DNA from: Actinomycetota bacterium
Lineage (GTDB): Bacteria; Actinomycetota; Thermoleophilia; Gaiellales; Gaiellaceae
Direction of reading: 5' to 3'
DNA: 11,908 nt
Assembly (NCBI GenBank): GCA_013817555.1
Contig: JACDCN010000037.1
Location: 1-11,908, forward strand
The notes under the pieces are model-generated. The model made no database searches, was not told the origin of the DNA, and saw nothing but the letters and a program-made list of their open reading frames with translations. The first letter of the stretch is position 1, and the number at the start of each line of letters is the position of its first letter. The position numbers and the translations under genes are program-made. This document shows positions 1 through 6,511 of this stretch, piece after piece.

Positions 1-48
1 GGACGGCATTGAAGGAGTTTCGGCCGGAGACGGGAAGGTGAGGCGGTC

Positions 49-978
49 ATGGGGCTCTCACGAATTCTGCCGCGGTCCCAGCCGCCGCCTGAGCCCGAGC
101 CTGGCGAGCCCGCCGACGAGCCGGAGCTCGCGACCGAGCCGGTGCCTGCGACGCATCTCCACGCGGTCCCGACCTCTCAGATCGCCGGTGATCCCGAGGA
201 GCACGCGATGGCGGAGGTGATCGCGTTCGCGAACCAGAAAGGCGGAGTCGCCAAGACCACGACGACGCTGAACCTCGGCGTCGCGCTCAAGGAGGCGGGC
301 AAACGCGTTCTCATCATCGATCTCGACCCGCAGGGCAACCTCACGATGAGCCAGGGGATGAACCCCGACGTGATCGAGCGTTCGATGTTCGACGTCCTCG
401 TTCATCGCGTTCCGATCTCCGACGTGATCCATACGGTCGAGGTCGACATCGCCGTCGCTTCCATCGATCTGGCCGGCGCGGAGCTCGCGCTCTCTGCGCT
501 GATCGGCCGCGAGCGGGCGCTCGAGAAGGCGCTCGTCGAGGTTCGCGACAAGTACGACTACGTGCTTCTCGACACACCGCCCTCGCTCGGCTTGCTGACG
601 ATCAACGCCTTTGTCGCGGCCGACGGCGTGATCGTCCCGGTCCAGTGTGAATACCTCTCGCTGCGCGGACTCGTGCAACTCGAGAACACGCTCGCGATGG
701 TGCGCGAGAACCTGAACCCGGGCGTCCGCGTCCAGGGCATCGTCCCCACGATGTACGACGGACGGACGTTGCACGCGCGCGAGGCGATCGAGATCTTGCA
801 GGAGAACTTCGGCGATCTCCTGTTCGAAACGCGGATCCGCAAGACGGTGCGCTATGCCGAGGCGCCGGTGAAGGGGAGCTCCGTGCTCCGCTACGATCCC
901 ACCGGCCCCGCGGCCCAGGCATACCGCGATCTCGCGAAGGAGGTGCTCGATGGCGCGCAAGCGCGCGAGCATGCGTGA
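49..978 (+). CDS. parA: ParA/Soj-type partitioning ATPase with N-terminal extension
   Basis: This is a ParA/MinD-superfamily ATPase of 309 residues, which would bind ATP, dimerise and act on the nucleoid or the division site. Visible motifs are a deviant Walker A, KGGVAKTT at residues 64-71 (the usual form is KGGVGKTT), Walker A' LIIDLDPQGN around 88-97 with Asp91 and Asp93, and Walker B YVLLDTPPSLG with Asp175. The C-terminal part has the Soj-type EAPVKGSSVLRYDPTGPAAQAYRDLA pattern around residues 280-300. Two starts are possible: ATG 49, with a purine-rich ribosome site at 33-43, and ATG 208, with GAGGAG at 196-201. The second gives a standard-length ParA. The first adds 53 residues rich in Pro and Glu, with GC-rich third positions like the rest of the gene, and I chose it. 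The stop lies 29 bases inside the FtsZ gene. No parB gene or parS-like site was noticed nearby, so the role may be in division rather than chromosome partitioning (inference). Confidence 0.93.
   Translation: MGLSRILPRSQPPPEPEPGEPADEPELATEPVPATHLHAVPTSQIAGDPEEHAMAEVIAFANQKGGVAKTTTTLNLGVALKEAGKRVLIIDLDPQGNLTMSQGMNPDVIERSMFDVLVHRVPISDVIHTVEVDIAVASIDLAGAELALSALIGRERALEKALVEVRDKYDYVLLDTPPSLGLLTINAFVAADGVIVPVQCEYLSLRGLVQLENTLAMVRENLNPGVRVQGIVPTMYDGRTLHAREAIEILQENFGDLLFETRIRKTVRYAEAPVKGSSVLRYDPTGPAAQAYRDLAKEVLDGAQAREHA
936..944 (+). promoter_or_regulatory. Strong Shine-Dalgarno site for ftsZ inside parA
   Basis: GAAGGAGGT lies five bases before ATG 950 and within the last codons of the ParA gene. 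It includes the full AAGGAGGT complement of the 16S rRNA tail. It fixes the FtsZ start at 950 rather than at the in-frame ATG 971, and it implies efficient re-initiation after ParA translation. Confidence 0.75.
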
Positions 979-2332
979 GGGCCCGCTGGCGGAGCTCTTC
1001 CGCAAGACGGAGGCCGCCCAGCGCGCCCAGGACGCGCCCGCCGAAGCCGAACAGCAGCAGCCCGCGGACACTGACGAGCTCAGTCCGCGCGCGCGCGCCG
1101 CGCTCGAGGCGACGGTCGAGCACGTCCATGATTTCGAGGGGGCCGAGGGAAAGACGAAAGCGCCTCAGAGCGCATCGCCGCCCGCCTCGCCTCCAGCCAC
1201 CGAGGCGCCCCCGACCGAGGCTGCCGCCTCCCGCGCCGCTGCACGTTACTTCCAGACGATCCTCGAGCCCGCGCCGCGACTTCATCGCGTGCCCCCACCC
1301 AAGGGAACCGCGTATCTCGCCGCGATCCGCGTGGTTGGTGTCGGCGGCGCCGGGCTGAATGCGCTCCACCGGATGATGGACGCCGGGATCGCCCAGGTCG
1401 ACTTCATCGCGGTGAACACCGACATGCAGGCCCTCGCGGTCTCCGACGCCCCCACGAAGATCCACATTGGAGAAGGCGTGACGCACGGCCTCGGCTCGGG
1501 CGCCGACCCGACCGTCGGTCGTGCCGCGGCCGAGGATGCGGCCGACCAGCTGCGGGCGACGCTGCGCGGCTCCGACATGGTCTTCGTGACCGCAGGCGAA
1601 GGCGGCGGAACTGGCACCGGTGCGGCCCCGGTCGTGGCGCGCATCGCCCGCGAGATCGGCGCGCTCACGGTCGGAATCGTGACCACGCCCTTCCGCTTCG
1701 AAGGTACGCGCCGCCGGACTGCAGCGGATCGCGGCGTCGAGGAGCTTCGCGCCGCGTGCGACACCGTGATCGTCATCCCCAATGATCGGCTCCTCGAGGT
1801 CCTCGACCGCTCCACGTCGATGATCGACGCGTTCCAGATCGCCGACGACGTGCTGCGCCAGGGCGTTCAGGGCATCTGCGACCTCATCACGACGCCGGGC
1901 CTGATCAACCTCGACTTCGCGGACGTGCGCACCGTGATGCAGGACGCCGGCTCTGCGCTGATGGGCATTGGCTACGCGACAGGGCCGAACCGTGGTCGCG
2001 AGGCAGCCGAGCGGGCTCTCGGGTCGCCCTTGATCGACGCCGAGATCGTGAGCGCACGCGGGATCTTGCTCTCGATCGCAGGAGGCGACGATCTCTCGCT
2101 CGTCGAAGTCAACGAGGCGGCGGAGGTCGTGCGCGCCACTGCGAACGACGAGACGAACATCATCTTCGGCGCCAACGTCGACCCGCGCCTCACCGGGCAG
2201 GTGTGGGTCACGGTCGTCGCCACGGGCCTCGGTGGCACCCGCCGCCGGATGGAGCGCCCGACGTTCGACACACAGGCGAGCACCCGCCGAGACTCCGACT
2301 CGGAGCTGCCCGCGTTCCTGAACTCGGGGTAA
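950..2332 (+). CDS. ftsZ: Cell division GTPase FtsZ with long N-terminal extension
   Basis: This is an FtsZ-family tubulin-like GTPase of 460 residues, which would form the cytokinetic ring. The GTPase core begins near residue 125: T1 loop VVGVGGAGLNAL (128-139), tubulin signature GEGGGTGTG (216-224), PNDRLLEV (277-284) and T7 catalytic loop NLDFAD (320-325) with Asp322 and Asp325. A short linker of about 20 residues leads to a C-terminal peptide ELPAFL (452-457), resembling the FtsZ tail that binds SepF or FtsA. The oddity is a 120-residue N-terminal extension, where most FtsZ proteins have about 10. It holds a predicted helix EGPLAELFRKTEAA (10-23), a second helix-prone segment around 47-62, and an Ala/Pro/Glu-rich linker. 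It is not a shadow: the start has a perfect ribosome site and overlaps ParA. The usual dcw neighbours are absent downstream (the next gene is a GGT), so this could be the sole FtsZ or a paralogue. Confidence 0.95.
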   Translation: MARKRASMREGPLAELFRKTEAAQRAQDAPAEAEQQQPADTDELSPRARAALEATVEHVHDFEGAEGKTKAPQSASPPASPPATEAPPTEAAASRAAARYFQTILEPAPRLHRVPPPKGTAYLAAIRVVGVGGAGLNALHRMMDAGIAQVDFIAVNTDMQALAVSDAPTKIHIGEGVTHGLGSGADPTVGRAAAEDAADQLRATLRGSDMVFVTAGEGGGTGTGAAPVVARIAREIGALTVGIVTTPFRFEGTRRRTAADRGVEELRAACDTVIVIPNDRLLEVLDRSTSMIDAFQIADDVLRQGVQGICDLITTPGLINLDFADVRTVMQDAGSALMGIGYATGPNRGREAAERALGSPLIDAEIVSARGILLSIAGGDDLSLVEVNEAAEVVRATANDETNIIFGANVDPRLTGQVWVTVVATGLGGTRRRMERPTFDTQASTRRDSDSELPAFLNSG

Positions 2333-2357
2333 CAGGCGTGTGCGAACTGGAGGCGCA

Positions 2358-2376
2358 GCCGCCGCGAAGCGGCGGC
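2358..2376 (+). terminator. GC-rich hairpin after ftsZ
   Basis: A perfect 8-bp stem, GCCGCCGC pairing with GCGGCGGC around a GAA loop, lies 26 bases after the FtsZ stop. Only a weak T-rich stretch (ATTTT, about 18 bases on) follows, so termination is plausible but not certain. Confidence 0.4.
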
Positions 2377-2390
2377 CTTCAGGGATTTTC

Positions 2391-2430
2391 GCGCGACCGG
2401 AATCCACGCTAGTGGATTCCGGTCTTGCGC
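2391..2430. terminator. Perfect 13-bp inverted repeat between ftsZ and the GGT gene
   Basis: GACCGGAATCCAC (2395-2407) pairs perfectly with GTGGATTCCGGTC (2412-2424) around the loop GCTA. Beyond a TT bulge, the GCGC at 2391-2394 can pair with the GCGC at 2427-2430. It is much stronger than chance. It could be the main terminator of the parA-ftsZ unit, or an operator, since it ends 16 bases before the next start codon and just upstream of that gene's -10-like box. It lacks a clear T tract. Confidence 0.5.
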
Positions 2431-2434
2431 CAAA

Positions 2435-2440
2435 TACATT
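2435..2440 (+). promoter_or_regulatory. -10-like box for leaderless GGT transcript
   Basis: TACATT fits the TAnnnT pattern and ends six bases before ATG 2447. No ribosome binding site lies between them. This spacing is what is expected when transcription starts at the A of the start codon. No convincing -35 box was found, partly because that position falls in the inverted repeat. Confidence 0.35.
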
Positions 2441-2446
2441 GTCACG

Positions 2447-3784
2447 ATGCGTGGCGCGATCGCAGCCGGCCACCCGCTGACCGCCGAGGCCGGGGCTCGC
2501 GTGCTCCGGGACGGCGGGAATGCGGTGGATGCGCTCCTTGCCGCCTCCTTCACCGCGTTCGTCACGGAAGGCCCGTTGACGGGGCCGGCCGGCGGCGGCT
2601 TCCTGCTCGTCCACGAGCCAGGCGCGGTCACAACGCTGCTCGACTGCTTCTTCGCCGTCCCGGAGGCGCGGCTCGGGGTCATGGAGGAGGTGGTGATCGA
2701 CTTCGCGGACGCGGGCACGCAGGTCTTCCACGTCGGCGAGGGATCGGTTGCCGTGCCAGGGCTGATCGCAGGTCTCGCGGAGGCGCATCGCCGGTTCGCG
2801 ACCTTCGACTGGGCCGATCTCGTGGCGCCCGCGCTCGAGCTCGCCGACGAAGGCGTCGCGTGCGACGAGCCGCGGACGTTCCTGCACGAGATCCTCTCCT
2901 CGATCTTGCTTCGCGACGAAGGCGGCCGTCGCGTCTACGGAGATCCCGCACGCGTCGTCACCGGCGAGCTCTGCGCGACGCTGGAACGAATCCGAGATGT
3001 CGGGGCGGCCGCCGTCACCGAGCTCCTCCCGGAGTATGCGGGCGATCTCGCCGCATACGAGGTCGTCGACCGTGTGCCGCTCGAGACCACCGTGCTCGGG
3101 CACCGCGTTTTGGCCGCGCCTTCGCCGTCGCGTGGTGGGGCGATCGTCGTCTCGATTCTCGAACGTCTCGGCGCGGCCGAGGAGCCGTCGGCCGAAGACG
3201 TCGCGGGTGCGCTCGGGGATGCGTATCGCGCGTCGGGGAGCGGCAAGCTCACGGGCACGACGCACGTCTCGGTCATCGATGGATCAGGAAAGGCGGCTGC
3301 TCTCTCGTCGACGCTCGGGTCCGGCTCGGGTCACTTCCGCGGCGGCGCGCAGATGAACAACATGCTCGGCGAGCTGGACGTGATCGGCCACGAGCCCCGT
3401 GCCGCGGGGACTCGCCTGCCGAGCATGCTGACGCCGACGCTCGTGCTCCGAGACGGCCGCGCGCGACTCGTGCTCGGCAGCGCCGGCTCTGTGCGGCTCG
3501 CCGGTGCGATCGCGCAGGTCGCGTGGCAGGTTGTGGGACGGTCGTCGTCGGTCGGGGGCGCCATTGCCGCGCCTCGCCTGCACGTCGACGGACGCACGTT
3601 GCACGTCGAGGGCGGTCGCTCGGAGGAGACGATCGCGGATCTCGAAGAGGCCTGGGACGTTGTCCGCTGGGCGGGACGCAACCTTTTCTTCGGCGGCGTG
3701 CAGGCCGTCGAGCGCAGTTCGACGGGAGCGCTCGCGGCCGCCGGGGATCCCCGGCGAGGCGGCGCCGGAATTGTCGTCGCATGA
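2447..3784 (+). CDS. Gamma-glutamyltransferase-family Ntn hydrolase (short, atypical)
   Basis: This 445-residue protein belongs to the gamma-glutamyltransferase family, whose members self-cleave and use the freed Thr to attack gamma-glutamyl amides such as glutathione. The family N-terminal pattern PLTAEAGARVLRDGGNAVDA (10-29) sits right at the start, so ATG 2447 is well placed and there is no signal peptide, which suggests a cytoplasmic enzyme. The processing site and nucleophile are in GTTHVSVIDGSG, with Thr271 as candidate nucleophile, followed by GGAQMNNML (299-307), LPSMLTPTLVL (324-334) and GSAGSVRL (344-351). It is shorter than typical family members (about 520-580). The segment after LLD (64-66), where classical enzymes have an FRE motif with the glutamate-binding Arg, reads CFFAVPEA, so that Arg is missing. 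The Ser-Ser pair is Pro-Ser and the oxyanion Gly-Gly is Gly-Ser. Family membership is firm but the substrate is uncertain. It is coupled to the next gene by ATGA. Confidence 0.9.
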   Translation: MRGAIAAGHPLTAEAGARVLRDGGNAVDALLAASFTAFVTEGPLTGPAGGGFLLVHEPGAVTTLLDCFFAVPEARLGVMEEVVIDFADAGTQVFHVGEGSVAVPGLIAGLAEAHRRFATFDWADLVAPALELADEGVACDEPRTFLHEILSSILLRDEGGRRVYGDPARVVTGELCATLERIRDVGAAAVTELLPEYAGDLAAYEVVDRVPLETTVLGHRVLAAPSPSRGGAIVVSILERLGAAEEPSAEDVAGALGDAYRASGSGKLTGTTHVSVIDGSGKAAALSSTLGSGSGHFRGGAQMNNMLGELDVIGHEPRAAGTRLPSMLTPTLVLRDGRARLVLGSAGSVRLAGAIAQVAWQVVGRSSSVGGAIAAPRLHVDGRTLHVEGGRSEETIADLEEAWDVVRWAGRNLFFGGVQAVERSSTGALAAAGDPRRGGAGIVVA

Positions 3785-4284
3785 TTCGCGTCCGCCGAGC
3801 GGAGCCGAGCGACGCAGCCTCGCTCGTCGCGCTCGCGCAGGCGGTCGGCGGCGAGGAGGGACGCTGGATCCTCGCTACCGAGAGCTGGCGCTCGGTCAGC
3901 AACGAGCGGAGATATCTGAAGACCGTCCTCCGTCATCCGCATGCCACCGTCATCGTCGCGGTGGACGGCGACGATGTCGTCGGGCGGCTCTCCCTGTCTC
4001 GCGACCCACATCCTGCGAGCCAGCATGTGGCGGATCTCGGCCTGATGGTCGCCGAGAGCCATCGTCGCCAGGGGATCGGGAAGCAGCTGCTGGAGGAGGC
4101 GATCACGTGGTCGCGATCGGTGGGAGTTCAGAAGCTCGAGCTACACGTCTTCCCCTGGAACGAGCCCGCGTTGCGCCTGTACGAGTCCTTCGGCTTCGAG
4201 CGAGAGGGCTATCGGAGGCAGCACTACGCCCGAGGTGACGAGCTCGTCGACGCAATCCTGATGGCGTTTATCATCGACGCGTAG
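3781..4284 (+). CDS. GNAT family N-acetyltransferase
   Basis: This 167-residue protein is a GCN5-related acetyltransferase that would transfer acetyl from acetyl-CoA to an amine. The acetyl-CoA pyrophosphate loop is RRQGIGKQLL (95-104), with the Q/RxxGxG/A pattern at Arg96-Gly98-Gly100. The C-terminal motif NEPALRLYESFGFEREGY spans 127-144, with Tyr134 in the position of the usual general acid. The start ATG shares bases with the GGT stop codon (ATGA), so the two are probably translated together. The open frame extends much further upstream, but that part overlaps the GGT gene and looks like a shadow. The substrate cannot be told from sequence. Pairing with a GGT-like hydrolase suggests amino acid or small-peptide metabolism, which is inference only. 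Confidence 0.9.
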   Translation: MIRVRRAEPSDAASLVALAQAVGGEEGRWILATESWRSVSNERRYLKTVLRHPHATVIVAVDGDDVVGRLSLSRDPHPASQHVADLGLMVAESHRRQGIGKQLLEEAITWSRSVGVQKLELHVFPWNEPALRLYESFGFEREGYRRQHYARGDELVDAILMAFIIDA

Positions 4285-4303
4285 CCGATCTCGCTCCGGC
4301 AAG

Positions 4304-4420
4304 TCAGCGGCGCGTGCGCTCGGCGACGACGATGCTCCAGAGGAGCCGATAGGCGAGCCGGCTGCGCGCCCACGAGCTGCGCACGCCGAGGAAAAGAAGG
4401 AGGTCGAGAAGCCGCATCAT
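4304..4420 (-). CDS. Small basic Leu-rich protein, 38 residues, unknown function
   Basis: A 38-codon ORF on the minus strand starts at a double ATG and ends in TGA 19 bases from the converging GNAT gene. The product begins MMRLLDLLLFLGVRSSWARS and continues with a second Leu/Val-rich patch ending in basic residues. That gives two short hydrophobic or amphipathic segments separated and followed by Arg. It starts 33 bases after the TGA that closes the shifted end of the coiled-coil gene, in that same frame, so it may be co-transcribed. No clear ribosome binding site precedes it. It is not recognised as a known family. The composition (Leu, Arg, Trp, with no Ser/Arg shadow pattern) is the main support. 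Confidence 0.35.
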   Translation of the reverse strand: MMRLLDLLLFLGVRSSWARSRLAYRLLWSIVVAERTRR

Positions 4421-4446
4421 CTGGTTATGACCCGATTTCCAGGGGT

Positions 4447-6405
4447 CTACACCTCAGCGCTCTCGAAACGGGACGATCTGCGCGCCGGTCGGTGTCGGGT
4501 CGTCGTACGGGCGATCAGCGTCCTTGGACTCGAGCTGTTGAAGGCGCCACTCGATGCGCGACGCCATTCGTTCGAGCTGGACGAGGAAAGCGTCGCGTCC
4601 CTCGAGCGCGCTCGTCGCCGCCTGTTCGACGCGGAGCTCGAGGGCGCGAAGCTCGAGCCGAAAACGGCCGTCCCCGGTGACCTGTCCGTTCGACGACTGA
4701 ACACGCCGTGGGTGCCGCGCTCGATGGCAACGAGACGGTCGGTGATCTCGTCAAATCGCGAGGAGAAGTCCGGTGCGCTGCGGAGCGCGGCGACCTCTTC
4801 CTCGCTTGCTGAGAGCCGCGTCTGAAGCCCGTCGACGAGCACACGCAGTCGAATGACATCGGCGTCCGACTCGTTTGCGATGCCGTGTGCCGATCCTGTT
4901 CCTATGAGCGAGGCCGCTATCTCGTCGAGTCGAGTCTCGAGCGACGAACGATCCGACGCCCACGTGTCGAGAATCCTGTCGATCTCCTCGGCCGGCGCCT
5001 GGCGACGCTGTTCCACGAGTGCCAGACGTATGCCGAAGTCGACGAGGAGCTCGGTTCGCTCGGACGAGGCTGCCTCGAGCAGGGTCAGGCGCGTATCGAG
5101 GTCGCCAGCGCGACCCTGGAGTTGCTCCTCGAGACGCTCGGGGAGAACTTCGAGAGCACCGACTCGCGAGAGCAGGGCGGCCAGGGACAGCTGCAGCTCG
5201 GAGATGACGGCGCTTGCTTTCGCGTACGCGTCGTCGATTCGAGCGCGAAGCGCCGGCACTTCGCTCTCGCGGCCGGCAACCGCGGTCGTGGCCGCGGCAA
5301 GCTCACCGGACAGCGTGTCGATGCGCTCGGCCAGCTCGGAGAGCGCCCGGTCCGTCTCGTCGCCAGTCGAATCCTTCGCGGCAGAGGCAGCCTCGAGCTC
5401 CACAACCTTGCCTACCGTCGCGCTCACCGTTTCGGAGAGCGTCTTCAGTCGTGTGTCGAACTCCCCAGCCTGACCCGCGAGAGCGTGCTCCACTAGGTCA
5501 GGGACCTTCTCGATTGCGCCGATCCGTGACCCGACCGTGGCCAGCGAGAGCTGGAGCTCGGCGATGACCGCGCTTGCCCTCGCGTAGCCGTCGTCGATTC
5601 GGCCACGAAGAGCTTCGACATCTCCGTCCTTCTGCTCGAGCTGTCGGGTGGTCGCTTCGAGCTCGTTCCCCAGCGCGTCGAGACGCGTGGCGAGCGTTGC
5701 GATGTGAGGGTTCGCCCGCACCTCGACGATGACCTGTTCGACCTCGGCGGCGCTCCGCTCGATCTTCTGGCGGAGGTTCGCGAGCTCGCCGTCTCGAGCA
5801 GCTAGGCCCGAGGCTGCCGCAGCCACAGTCGGCGAAAGAGTGTCGATCCGCTCTGCGAGAAGGGCGACCTTCCCTTCGAAGCGGTCGAGCCGTTCCGCTC
5901 CCGAGCGGGCGGGAGGTTCGGTGGGTCGTTCCGCGATCGCCTGGCGGAGCTTCTCGACGTCGACAACGCGTGCGGCCTGGTCGACGTCTTTCGCGAGCAC
6001 GTCAACGCGGGCGGAGCCGTGCGCGAGATCGCGGCGGAGCGCTGCGAGCTCGCCGTCCCTGCGGGCCAGCTCGGCTGAGGTGGTCGAGACCGCGGACGCA
6101 AGCGTGCCGAGCCGGTCCATGAGGACATCGATGCGATCGGTTAGGCGGCTCTCGAGCTTGGGATCGTGCTTCGCAGCCGCTTCGAGCGCGCGTCGGAGCT
6201 CCTTCGCGGTCTTCTCGTCGCCGGTCGCGAGCTCCGTAGCACGGACGCGTTCGGCGATCTCAGCGATGCAGGTAGCGAGCGCCTCGACACGCTCATCGAG
6301 TCTGGCGTCTCCGTTTTCAGGAGGACGGTGCACGAGTTCCCCGGAGCGGGCCCGGCAGGCGATTGCCGCAGGAGCAATCGTGCGCCGGCCGCGCGGACTC
6401 CGCAC
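4447..6405 (-). CDS. Long repetitive coiled-coil protein with 3' frameshift
   Basis: A minus-strand ORF of up to 652 codons encodes a nearly uninterrupted heptad-type protein rich in Leu, Ala, Glu, Arg and Asp from about residue 33 to 565. It has no visible enzyme domain or membrane segment. It contains four units of the form 'LAxRIDTLSxxxAAxxxxLAxRDGELAxLRxxI', near residues 96, 184, 239 and 359. The last two belong to a 120-residue repeat: 262-323 and 382-443 are about 60% identical by eye. After residue 567 this frame turns into Ser/Arg-rich shadow-like sequence, while heptads continue in another frame to TGA 4454-4456, so the genuine C-terminus is probably the shifted one. The start is uncertain. 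GTG 6405 is the longest, GTG 6333 is also possible, and neither has a strong ribosome site. Function unknown; a structural or scaffolding role is a guess. Confidence 0.7.
   Translation of the reverse strand: MRSPRGRRTIAPAAIACRARSGELVHRPPENGDARLDERVEALATCIAEIAERVRATELATGDEKTAKELRRALEAAAKHDPKLESRLTDRIDVLMDRLGTLASAVSTTSAELARRDGELAALRRDLAHGSARVDVLAKDVDQAARVVDVEKLRQAIAERPTEPPARSGAERLDRFEGKVALLAERIDTLSPTVAAAASGLAARDGELANLRQKIERSAAEVEQVIVEVRANPHIATLATRLDALGNELEATTRQLEQKDGDVEALRGRIDDGYARASAVIAELQLSLATVGSRIGAIEKVPDLVEHALAGQAGEFDTRLKTLSETVSATVGKVVELEAASAAKDSTGDETDRALSELAERIDTLSGELAAATTAVAGRESEVPALRARIDDAYAKASAVISELQLSLAALLSRVGALEVLPERLEEQLQGRAGDLDTRLTLLEAASSERTELLVDFGIRLALVEQRRQAPAEEIDRILDTWASDRSSLETRLDEIAASLIGTGSAHGIANESDADVIRLRVLVDGLQTRLSASEEEVAALRSAPDFSSRFDEITDRLVAIERGTHGVFSRRTDRSPGTAVFGSSFAPSSSASNRRRRARSRDATLSSSSSNEWRRASSGAFNSSSPRTLIARTTTRHRPARRSSRFESAEV
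4454..4702 (-). other. Shifted-frame C-terminal segment of the coiled-coil gene
   Basis: Read in the frame one base off the upstream coding frame, this stretch gives 82 codons ending in TGA, with segments such as FRLELRALELRVEQ, FLVQLERMASRIEWRLQQLE and a polar tail ending IVPFRER. These continue the Leu/Glu/Arg heptads of the upstream protein. The upstream frame over the same bases gives Ser/Arg-rich sequence. The crossover lies at about 4697-4707, where no classic slippery heptamer is seen, so an indel, real or from sequencing, is more likely than programmed frameshifting. Confidence 0.65.
5080..5622 (-). repeat. Intragenic 360-base repeat in the coiled-coil gene
   Basis: Two homologous blocks at about 5622-5437 and 5262-5077 lie 360 bases apart within the coiled-coil gene. 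In each, the protein reads RIDD-(G/A)-YA-(R/K)-ASAVI-(A/S)-ELQLSL. About 38 of 62 compared residues match by eye, and the DNA is visibly similar too. This points to internal duplication of a 120-residue coiled-coil unit. Confidence 0.7.
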
Positions 6406-6489
6406 GTCCCCTCGACGCAGCGACCGTGGCGACCACGAAGCCGGCGTACATGCTCAGGACGCGTATCGGAGCTAGCTGCCGTCTGCTCG

Positions 6490-6507
6490 CTCACTCGTCT
6501 CAGTGAG
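6490..6507. other. Small palindrome upstream of the coiled-coil gene
   Basis: CTCACT and AGTGAG form a perfect 6-bp inverted repeat around CGTCTC, about 85 bases before the possible GTG 6405 start. It could be an operator for the minus-strand gene or simply part of the palindrome-rich spacer. Confidence 0.25.
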
Positions 6508-6511
6508 TCGA

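Noticed and set aside
3..41. Possible 3' end of an upstream plus-strand gene (12 codons then TGA at 39-41).
   Set aside because: It ends seven bases before the ParA start, which is a natural arrangement, but 12 codons are too few to tell a gene end from chance.
602..3265. Very long minus-strand open frame opposite parA, ftsZ and the GGT gene.
   Set aside because: The product is Arg/Asp/His-rich without motifs, typical antisense shadow of GC-rich codons, and the plus-strand genes are firmly identified.
2425..3780. Apparent N-terminal extension of the GNAT frame through the GGT gene.
   Set aside because: Arg/Gly-rich shadow sequence; the GNAT fold begins exactly at ATG 3781, coupled to the GGT stop.
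4447..4720. Programmed frameshifting as explanation of the coiled-coil frame change.
   Set aside because: No slippery heptamer or clear downstream stimulatory structure was seen at the crossover; an indel is simpler.
4853..6475. Plus-strand Ser/Arg/Ala-rich open frames opposite the coiled-coil gene.
   Set aside because: Low-complexity Ser/Arg composition is the expected antisense reading of a Leu/Glu/Ala/Arg coiled coil.
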